From the NCBI GenBank assembly GCA_028565635.1, contig JAOXYB010020871.1, positions 1-17,409 of the forward strand: a DNA stretch of 17,409 nt. Direction: 5' to 3'. This document shows positions 10,307-17,409 of this stretch, piece after piece (position 1 is the stretch's first letter; each line of letters starts with the position of its first letter). A program made the position numbers and the translations under genes. Origin of the DNA: Phoronis ovalis. Lineage: Eukaryota > Phoronida > Phoronidae. Below the pieces are notes generated by a model, which was not told the origin of the DNA, did not search any database, and worked only from the letters and a program-made list of their open reading frames with translations.

Positions 10307-10511
10307 TTTTTGATCCGACAGCTTTTGAAGTATGGTAAATGTAGGTAATTTCGGACAATTTTGGCTAGGTGGCTTTGTAAAATATTATCTTACTTAGTCA
10401 TATATACATATTACATACCGTTAGAAACCTCTTTTCCCGGGCCTCTTTCACTCATGTGTATTGCTTTGCCTTTTATTTCGATTTCCGGTAAACGCCAACG
10501 TCGCGTTGTGT

Positions 10512-10812
10512 CAAAATTCAATACTAACTTGATGTAGGTTAATAATTATTTCATCCACCTAGTACAGTAGTAGGTAATTTCGAAGTGATGAAAACGTTCA
10601 TAAAATAAGCAGTGCTCTACAAATTTACAAGGCTTATGCAATTCTGAGCCATTGGACATCAACATGTAGCAGCATATCCTTATTCGTGAGCAACTACTAG
10701 TACCACGATCTGCACGCCTGTTGGTTGACTGGATGTGCGTGTTTTCAGACACCTGTGACGAGTGGTGACATTTGTTTATTACCTTACCATGGTACTGTAA
10801 GTGCTATTTTTG
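10512..10812 (+). repeat. Direct repeat copy A (301 bp)
   Basis: It matches copy B (13117-13409) with five substitutions and one 8-bp difference (A has an extra ACAGTAGT-like segment near 10562), about 98% identity. Copy B and the diverged copy C continue into GATACTTTATTTC after CTATTTTTG, whereas copy A switches at 10813 into the reverse transcriptase fragment. Copy A is therefore truncated or interrupted there. The minus strand has a 68-codon open frame in both copies, but the family is not coding-like elsewhere. Confidence 0.9.
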
Positions 10813-10815
10813 TAA

Positions 10816-11638
10816 ACACATAACGTATTAGATGAATCTAGCACTTACACAACATTTCTAATTGAATTAATACAATTTCTACAAAAATACAAGCATTTCA
10901 TTATTGAAGATAACATTTTTATTCAAGGATCGGGATTATCAATGGGGGCATACGATAGTGTAGAAATGGCAGAATTAGTACTAGCAATTAGGGAATTATC
11001 AACATTAATTATACTAAAAGAAAATAAATTAATTCATCATGTGAAATGTTTTAATAGATGATGGTGGCATAATAATCAATTCAAGTTTAGAAATAATGAA
11101 AACCATTATTAATACTTTCATTACTAATTATCCTACAACTATACCAATTACATTTAATTTTAGCAATAACTACATGTCTTTTTTAGATGTCACTGTTTGC
11201 AAGTCATATAATTCTATCATTGATAACACACTCAATTACTATTTATATGAAAAACCTTTCAGAAAATTTACATATGTTCATAAATCTTCAGACCATAATA
11301 TTAATCACAAAAAATCTATCATTCTCACAGAGATAAAAAGATATGCACGTAATTCCACAGATATTGAGGAATACAATTTAATGATTACACTATTAATTAA
11401 TAGATTAACTAGAATTGGTTATAGCAAAACTTTTATTTGTAAACAATTAGTTCAAAAAAAGTTTAGATCATCATGGTGTCTAACATTTAGCAAACATAAC
11501 ACTACACATAAGATCACCAAAAATATTGTAAAAAAATATATCAAACAAGTAAATTTCACGTACAAACTTAACACTAAACTCAAACAAATACTATGCATTG
11601 CCAACAAATTACACAATAAAGTTAACGTTAAAATATAA
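10816..11638 (+). pseudogene. Broken reverse transcriptase fragment (retroelement, possibly Penelope-like)
   Basis: Frame 1 (10816-11061) is open up to a TGA and carries FIQGSGLSMGAYDS, the Q-G-MG-S motif B of reverse transcriptases, at about 10918-10962. The next frame carries IDDGG at 11054-11068, the catalytic Asp pair of motif C, and runs on to 11638 with YMSFLDVTV, a KPF..TYVHKSSDHN segment and EIKRYARNSTD. These are the thumb-region motifs of Penelope-like and related elements. One extra base between about 11049 and 11056 accounts for the shift. The fingers region is missing because the sequence joins repeat copy A at 10812. No GIY-YIG endonuclease follows. Class is tentative; a broken copy and not a gene. 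Confidence 0.75.
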
Positions 11639-11690
11639 ATATAAATACAATTGCATGTTAACACATGTAGATTTATATCTTCAAATGTTT

Positions 11691-11768
11691 GACCCTATCC
11701 TAGCCCTAACATTAACCCTAACATTAAGCTTAAATCTAACCCTTACCCTAACCCTTGTCCTAACCTTG
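11691..11768 (+). repeat. Degenerate telomere-like CCCTAA repeats
   Basis: At least five CCCTAA words and close variants (CCCTAT, CCTAGC, CCCTTA, ACATTAA) lie in 78 bp. They start about 50 bp after the stop of the reverse transcriptase fragment. CCCTAA is the complement of the animal telomere repeat TTAGGG. They could also be a short decayed microsatellite. Confidence 0.6.
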
Positions 11769-12249
11769 AAACCAAGATAATACCATATGTTAGACTTTAC
11801 AGCTAAATTATTATTTTAGATTATTATTTTTAACTGGTTTAAAACCTATCTATATATTAGGATTGGGCACAGACACATTCGCGTAGTTCGATAATTTTAG
11901 GTTATATTGGAATGTCGGCTTGACATATTTTCCTGTTTTTTACGTATATGGATGTTAGCTATCTTTTAATTGGATTAAATCCATATTTTATTTACATTAA
12001 TACGTTGTATTGCAATCCATATTTTAATGTATTGAAATATTAATTTACACATTTTAATTTAAATATATTTTTTCAATATAATCTTATTTGTATATCATTA
12101 AAATATATTTCAAATACATACACAATTAATACCGATTAACACAACATTTCTCATGAAGAGAAAATATATTACACTCACAATGTACACCATTTTATAACAA
12201 TAACAATAAAACACAATGGCTGAATTAGTTTTTCCTTGTAACCTGCCAT
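11769..12249. other. Very AT-rich spacer; no gene seen
   Basis: Long A/T runs with repeated AAATATATTT-type words near 12040-12110. No coding frame or inverted element was recognised. Confidence 0.4.
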
Positions 12250-12447
12250 TAGGAAAACACGTTTCCTTTTTTGTAACACAACATTATACTTTAAGTATTA
12301 CGGGAAAATGTTATCCATTTTATAGTACTACGTTATACATTAATTATTACGGGAAAACATTCAACTTTTTATAACACAACGTTAAACATAAAATAATGCG
12401 GGAAAACGTTATCCTTTTTATAACACAACGTTAAACATAAGATTTCA
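12250..12447 (+). repeat. 49-bp minisatellite, four units
   Basis: Units begin at about 12250, then at 12301, 12350 and 12399; the last three are exactly 49 bp. Each has CGGGAAAA(C/T), ATCCTTTTTATA and ACAACGTTA blocks. The last unit contains GCGGGAAAA, whose complement TTTTCCCGC fits the E2F consensus. The array ends 80 bp before the start codon of the candidate small gene at 12527. Confidence 0.85.
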
Positions 12448-12526
12448 TATAGCACAGACTCTGATCCGTACACAGTTTTATAAAGCGACCGGGCAGGGGG
12501 CCGTTGGTGAAACACAATATTTTAAA

Positions 12527-13629
12527 ATGGATATTAAAGATAGAAGTAAGTATAATAATTATTATATTAATAGCTAGGAGTAAATATAATGAGGTATAGT
12601 TAATGTACATTAACATTAGTTTTATAATTTAGATATATAATCGGAAAACAATCAGTAAGATTGTATTCACTTCGATGTTTTTTTGTATATAGCTGATCGT
12701 TCAGTACTGATAAAACGGTCTTTTAAGGCTGGTGCACCACGAGGTGTACGTCGGTCGCAATTCCGACTATACTTGAGGACATTGATGGGCATTCTGCTGG
12801 TTTTCAATCCGATTGTATGTATAAAATTAATAAAATTAGCATAATTATTTTAATATATTAATTATATTAAATAAAACTATATTACTGATCATTACCATTT
12901 CAATCAAAATTTTCCATTATTAACTCGCCTTGCATGACCGGTACTCTTGTATTAGAGGTGGAGTGTTGAGGTTAAGGTTTCTCAGGTCTGGTATGTATAC
13001 GCATGAGTCGTTTCAGTTGGTATGATATAATATAATATTATGCATCTGTCCAAATTTAAATAATTTATATAATTTATATTTATACAGTTAGCATGGCATT
13101 ATATAACATGTGTTTACAAAATTCAATACTCACTTGATGTAGGTTAATAATTATTTCATCCACCTAGTAGGTAATTTCGAAGTGATGAAAACGTTCATAA
13201 AATAAGCAGTGCTCTACAAATTTACAAGGCTTATGCAATTCTGAGACACTGGACATCAACATGTAGCAGCATATCCTTATTTGTGAGCAACTACTAGTAC
13301 CACGATCTGCACGCCTGTTGGTTGACTGGATGTGCGTGTTTTCAGACATCTGTGACGAGTGGTGACATTTGTTTATTACCTTACCATGGTACTGTAAGTG
13401 CTATTTTTGATACTTTATTTCATCATAGAAGAATAACATTTGGCCACCTTTTACAAAAATGATTGACGACTAAGAAAACATTAAATTCGCCACTAAATTG
13501 TCATTTATTTGTATATTTTTATGTTTTTTTTACTTATTAAATATCTCCGCGCAGGACTGCGATCAAGCGCTACTTGGGAAGGTATGCGATCTGTTCATAG
13601 AACGTGTAGTCCCTAGTGCTACTGAGTAA
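12527..13629 (+). CDS. Candidate three-exon gene, 71-residue basic protein
   Basis: Proposed exons are 12527-12545, 12693-12814 and 13555-13629 (TAA), 216 coding bases. ATG 12527 has A at -3 and G at +4. Donors are GTAAGT and GTATGT; acceptors are TTTTTTTGTATATAG and, after a T-rich tract, CTCCGCGCAG. Phases fit at both joins. Exon 2 is GC-richer than its surroundings and reads DRSVLIKRSFKAGAPRGVRR, then a hydrophobic segment LYLRTLMGILLVFN. The last exon reads DCDQALLGKVCDLFIERVV and ends SATE. No family is recognised. Exon 2 is also open in a second frame, and exon 3 contains a further possible donor (AAG|GTATGC), so the structure may differ. Repeat copy B lies in intron 2. This is a hand-built model and needs transcript support. 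Confidence 0.35.
13117..13462 (+). repeat. Direct repeat copy B with 3' extension
   Basis: 13117-13409 matches copy A at about 98%. The extension TTGATACTTTATTTC..., AACATTTGGCCA, TTTACAAAAATGA (to 13462) is absent from A but is present, diverged, in copy C near 16.5 kb, so it belongs to the repeat family. No inverted ends were found. Confidence 0.85.
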
Positions 13630-14780
13630 TGTGGTGGTAAATTAATATTATTTTTATAAAGACATGATGATTCAGCGGCTCCTAGTGTATCAAAGTATCA
13701 TGACGTCACACCGTTACGTCATCAGTACCATTAAGTTGTGCTTTTTGTAAACAAAATGCGGCCCATAGCCAAGGAAATGTTTTTCCCAAGAGCACTTGAA
13801 CATAACATCTAAATGCGTAAGCGGCAATGTTTCCTCTATTTGTGTCGTTTTTCATTTACATTATTACAAGGCTGCCTAGGTACCTGTTTTTGTTCGTTAA
13901 TTCCCTCTGTGAACAGAGAAACAGGTTTTTCTTTTTTCATTAAACGTTTCACATTTCCCGCACGGGATAATCTATATATATAACAGAGTGAACCATATTT
14001 CTTATGTGCCACATCTCAGTTTCACAGTGCAAACACCTGTCTGTTGCAAATACGAACATTTGTCCCACGCAGTGCGACCACATTTCAACTATGCAAAAAA
14101 AAACTGAAACGCCAGGAGTAATGCTTAATATGTTTAAATAATCCAGATGTGGACGCATGAATGTTTTATATTGCTCAGCATTTGTATCATTTCTAGAAAA
14201 TGTATAAAGGCGTTCACTAATTGAGAACCTCAGCTGTTGTCTGTGAGTGCATTACGTAAAAAATCTAAACATTTGACCTTGTTATCAGTTTAATCAAAAA
14301 ACTGTTTTATTAGATGCAGATTTAGTTATATTTGTATACATTTGATTTATAACTCAATTTCTCATTTTTACAATACTGGCCTATACTAAAAGCCAATTTA
14401 AAGATAACTCAATATTACTTCAAACTTACGATTTGCAAAATAGACGACTAAGACTTCATATATGAACATTTAAAAGATTTTAACGAAACTGAAAGATATA
14501 ATGATGTAACACATCGTTTGCTAATTGCATAGCTGCAATAAACATAAACAAGTAATTGATAGAATGGAGATGTCAAGAAGTTAATTTCAGTTCAAAAGAT
14601 GTACAGTGGTAGAATAGGCACTAACTCGGCTAAATGCTTCAAAGTAAGATTAAAACATGGCACAACAAATGAAACAGCAGTAGTCCCTTCATAATGGAAA
14701 GTAAACAGATATTTAATATTTACCCAGTTTCTCCATGAGCAGTCCTAGCTCGTTGAAATAGTTTGTAACAATTACTCTAT
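13630..14780. other. Non-coding stretch with a CRE-like palindrome
   Basis: TGACGTCA at 13701-13708 is a perfect CRE/ATF site, and TTACGTCAT follows at 13714-13722. An ATG at 13756 in good context opens only 18 codons (MRPIAKEMFFPR..., stop 13810). A minus-strand open frame at 13949-14158 has no recognisable motif. The stretch could hold a promoter and first exon but nothing more is supported. Confidence 0.3.
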
Positions 14781-14918
14781 TTATAGTTCTCGTGTCCGTA
14801 CATTGTTGGGAGTCTGGACTTCATGCCGCATCACCACCAATCTCCTAGCATCCCATCTCTGAATGGCGTTTTTAAGTTTGCCTGCTGTGTCACCTTTGTG
14901 TTGAGAATAGTAAAATAA
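14781..14918 (-). pseudogene. Possible coding exon fragment, unknown family
   Basis: The minus strand reads KGDTAGKLKNAIQRWDARRL, then VVMRHEVQTPNNVRTREL and stop. A possible acceptor ACACAGCAG lies just before GCAAACTTAAAAAC. The RRLVVMRHE segment faintly resembles the RRxxVxRHGE start of phosphoglycerate-mutase-like (UBASH3) domains, but the glycine is missing and nothing downstream matches. The assignment is weak. Confidence 0.15.
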
Positions 14919-15420
14919 TTATCAAACACATTGTGTAGAACATATTGTCAGTTGAGCAACACATATTATACTATTTTTATATTATTTATAAAATTGGGTA
15001 GAAATCAATGACCCTGTTTTGTGCAGTTGCAAATTTCACAGCCTGTGTAGTAACTGCCCAACAGTAATGTTGAAAGTACACGTTGGTTGAACATTTGGTA
15101 TATAATTATTATTTAAATGTAAATACCCAACAAGAAAAACAGTTTTTTATATTGGAATACATAAATAAATGTAAATCATCAAGTCACCTGAAGTAACCCA
15201 GTTCTAATATAATGCATATAAACGTATATCTTAAATATATGCGACACATATACAATACATATCGTTAGTAGATGGGTGAAGTATGCAGTAATATGGCTTG
15301 CTGAAAAATTAAAAGTTGAACTTAGTACTTAATGTACATGTGAATGAATTGATGGTGACATATCCAATCAAATTATATATGTCTTAACTTATTTTAACTT
15401 ATATATAATTAAAAAAATAT
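14919..15420. other. Non-coding stretch; nothing recognised
   Basis: AT-rich, with scattered ATATAT words and no open frame worth calling. Confidence 0.4.
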
Positions 15421-15783
15421 TCAAAATAAAACAGATTCGGAAAACCCGTCCATTAGTATCATAGTACTAGTATGTACCAGATGTAAATAAATGGAAACAA
15501 ACCTTTCCAGCGCGTTGATTAAAGGCTCTCTTTGAAATACCAAATCCCATGCAGGATGCCTCTGTAGCATATTGTGTTTAACTTTTTTAGGAAAAACAGT
15601 TTTTCTGCCCATTTTACATCCCACTTGAGATCTGCCCATTGTGTAACCTTGTATAGTTGATTTTGGAATTCCATATTTGTTACTGCATTGTCTCAAACGC
15701 ATCCCATTTGATCGTGCCTTTATTACTGCCTCCAGTTGTTCGTAGCTATATTTACGATACAAATTTTGTAATTTCTTAGCCAT
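15421..15783 (-). pseudogene. Pogo/CENP-B-type (psq) helix-turn-helix fragment
   Basis: The peptide starts MAKKLQNLYRKYSYEQLEAV. Residues 12-47 fit the pipsqueak/CENP-B N-terminal HTH: YSYEQLEAVIKA, NGMRLRQCSNKYGIP, KSTIQGY. GRKTVF follows, the usual GRKTVL-type linker to the second HTH of pogo/Tigger transposases. After about residue 70 similarity fades and the frame ends at residue 120 with no DDE catalytic domain. A donor-like AAAG|GTTTGT near 15503 could end a first exon, and TTATTTCTGCAG just upstream of the ATG could be an acceptor. It may be a transposon relic or one exon of a domesticated transposase gene. These proteins bind DNA in the nucleus; this fragment alone could not transpose. 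Confidence 0.65.
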
Positions 15784-16460
15784 GATGCTGCAGAAATAAG
15801 CACAATAGTATTGTCATTGTTTATATCTATACATCGCTGGCTATTTTAAAGTATCGCGCGCGCGATTGAGTTGGACTGGGCCTAACAGACACGCGGAGGT
15901 ATTCTACTTTCAATTTGTTTTCATCGCCATATGTTAATTGTAGTTGCTGTAAGGTCTATTTCACTACGGAATCTCGCAGATGTTGAATCTCGTATCACCG
16001 AGAAACAACACCTTTAGTTTTTTTTGTATCACTAAAGTGAAAAGAACAGACCAACGATTTTAAAATTGGCGAAATTTTGAATTTTCTAATGATGGCATTG
16101 GTGTCAAAAAATGTGTTTCAATACCTGTAAATCCCGCCCGTGTTAAATGAACCGATCGCCACCTATGTTTAATAATTCATTGGGAATCGTACTGTTCCAC
16201 TTGACAGCTAAAAAAGGATATGAACGGAGGACCGTCTAAGTAACAAAGTTAAGTTATTATCAATGATGAATAATCTATTGAAAGTAAAACAATTGGCGTC
16301 TGTAACGTAATGTCTTCACAAGGGAGAGGTGATGATGCAAAAGCTGATAAAAAAACACAGCTTGCATGCTGCCTAACTGACACAATGCATTTTAACTATG
16401 TGTTAACATTTTTACAATTGAATCCATAGGTTGATATCTTTGCAAAAATGTGCCTCATTT
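15784..16460. other. Non-coding stretch with a CG-alternating run
   Basis: It contains TATCGCGCGCGCGATTG (about 15851-15867), a rare CpG-dense palindrome in otherwise AT-rich DNA, about 70-80 bp upstream of the minus-strand HTH start codon. This could be a promoter element. No other gene is seen. Confidence 0.3.
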
Positions 16461-16600
16461 ACCAGTAACACGATTTGCATTCGATCGACACCTGTACCGA
16501 GTGGTGAAATCGGTTTCAGTATGCTATTGCATGTGCCCTACTTGATACTTTATTTCGGCATCACACTAGAATAAAATTTGGCCATTTTGTTCAAAAATGA
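16461..16600 (+). repeat. Diverged repeat copy C
   Basis: ACCAGTAACACGATTTGCA, CACCTGTACCGAGTGGTGAA, TTGATACTTTATTTC and AAATTTGGCCATTTTG align in order with copy B and its extension. A deletion of about 30 bp lies between the first two blocks. Copy C is clearly older than A and B. Confidence 0.6.
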
Positions 16601-16730
16601 GTACAAATTATGTATATAATTGTACGTAACTTGTTTACATTTTGCTGGTACATGTAGGTTGATAAAAAACAAATGATCAAACTCGATGCTTTAAACACTT
16701 TACATTTAGTGCAACATATTAAATACTTAC

Positions 16731-17205
16731 TCTTCCACTAGTTTCCCGTGACTCTTCTACTAGGTCCGATCCCAGTATAACAGACGCCACTTCTCTTTCA
16801 GAAATTAGGACTTCTTAAATGTCTCCTTCATCCACATCTCTGCAGCAAAATAATTTCTGTAGTATTTGGCACTCATGGTAATTCTTTGAGAAAAGAATTT
16901 TAAGAGCGCAAACGGACATCTGCTGAAAATAGTCATCAGCTCGCGAAAAAAATAATGCATCTATAAACGATCTTACAGTACTTTCACTTGTATCTTGTCA
17001 TGTACTTAAAATACTCTTTCCCGCTTTGATTGCTGTTTCAAGATGGATTTCTGCTGCATTATCTACAAACAAATTACTTATTGTTTCTGTGTCATACGTG
17101 CATTGATAGCCGTAATGTGTTCTTAAAAATATTTTGGATGACATAAACCTTTCGGGCTGCTTGGTGATAAAATAAAGGAGCATATAGCTTAATTCGCTCT
17201 CAGCT
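16731..17205 (-). pseudogene. Decayed coding stretch with two in-frame stops, unknown family
   Basis: One minus-strand frame stays protein-like from 17205 down to 16731, interrupted by TGA at 16998-17000 and TAA at 16815-16817. Segments read ELSYMLLYFITKQPERF, RTHYGYQCTYDTETISNLFV, DNAAEIHLETAIKAGKSIL, then STVRSFIDALFFSRADDYFQ, ILFSKNYHECQILQKLF and EVLISEREVASVILGSDLVE. The stretch ends SGR at a perfect donor GTAAGT (complement of 16725-16730). Its 5' end is cut by the element starting at 17206. The big gene uses TGA as stop and has no internal stops, so recoding is unlikely. No family recognised; three chance ORFs in one frame cannot be excluded. Confidence 0.35.
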
Positions 17206-17409
17206 AGGGACGTCCATTAATTATGTCAACAATTTTAGGCAATTTTTTTACCCCCTCCCCCCCCTTGTCAACAACTGTCAAACTTTCAGTGCCCCCTAAT
17301 AAAATTATGTCAAAAAAAATTTGCCCCCCTCCCCCCCCCCACCACGCCACCACACACACCTCAAAAACCAAACACATAAACAGACTACCAACAAACACCA
17401 GCAGCACAT
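17206..17409 (+). mobile_element. Left end of a GGGACGTCCATTAATTATGTCA element, runs off the window
   Basis: It starts AGGGACGTCCATTAATTATG, which I recall as close to the terminal repeat (GGGACGTCCATAAATTACG type) of small elements found in many invertebrates; that is memory, not a search. An internal unit, ATTATGTCA...AATTTTTTTACCCCCTCC, recurs as ATTATGTCA...AATTTGCCCCCCTCC (about 17219 and 17304). The right end is outside the window. The minus-strand open frame across it is an artefact of G-runs. Confidence 0.5.

Noticed and set aside
10546-10752. Minus-strand MSENTHIQ... frame, also present at 13164-13349
   Set aside because: It is shared by the two repeat copies only because they are 98% identical; the older copy C does not preserve it and no family is recognised.
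11598-11780. 60-codon frame reading (LTLTLTL)n
   Set aside because: It is the translation of the CCCTAA-type repeats.
16731-17205. Alternative genetic code (TGA/TAA read through) to rescue the minus-strand frame
   Set aside because: The 1505-residue gene uses TGA as its stop and has no in-frame stop codons, so standard code and pseudogenisation fit better.
17204-17407. 67-codon minus-strand frame with a poly-Gly stretch
   Set aside because: It comes from G-runs inside the terminal element; composition is not protein-like.

Overview
The window looks like nuclear DNA of an invertebrate animal. It is AT-rich, has a spliced gene with GT/AG introns, has no bacterial operons or Shine-Dalgarno sites, and is dense in short inverted-repeat elements with C/G runs of the kind common in marine invertebrate genomes. 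I cannot name the species; a cnidarian, sponge, mollusc, lancelet or hemichordate are all possible.

Left third (1-6.4 kb): after a repeat end at 1-138 comes the one large, clearly real gene. Exon 1 (571-778) joins exon 2 (1661-5970) in matching phase. The 1505-residue product has a GlnD-type (DUF294-like) nucleotidyltransferase core with its GS...SDLE motif, a helical middle, and 20 kinesin-light-chain-type TPR units of 43 residues. Its intron is largely filled by a ~630-bp inverted-repeat element. The 3' UTR and a gene-poor stretch follow.

Middle (7.4-10.5 kb): degraded repeats, namely a second copy of the element at the left edge, two copies of a CAGGGCCGTCAG-ended element, and a cluster of AGGTCA half-sites. 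A 51-codon small ORF with a signal-peptide-like start is at 10151.

Right part (10.5-17.4 kb): two ~98% identical 0.3-kb direct repeats (10512-10812 and 13117-13409, with a diverged third copy near 16.5 kb) bracket a broken reverse transcriptase. The reverse transcriptase ends ~50 bp before degenerate telomere-like CCCTAA repeats. It is followed by a 49-bp minisatellite and a candidate three-exon gene for a 71-residue protein (12527-13629). On the minus strand lie a pogo/CENP-B-type helix-turn-helix fragment (15421-15783) and a decayed coding stretch (16731-17205), cut by another element that runs off the window.

The genes do not form a pathway. The strongest biology is the nucleotidyltransferase-TPR protein. 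The most interesting genome-structure signal is the reverse transcriptase, telomere-repeat and direct-repeat cluster.
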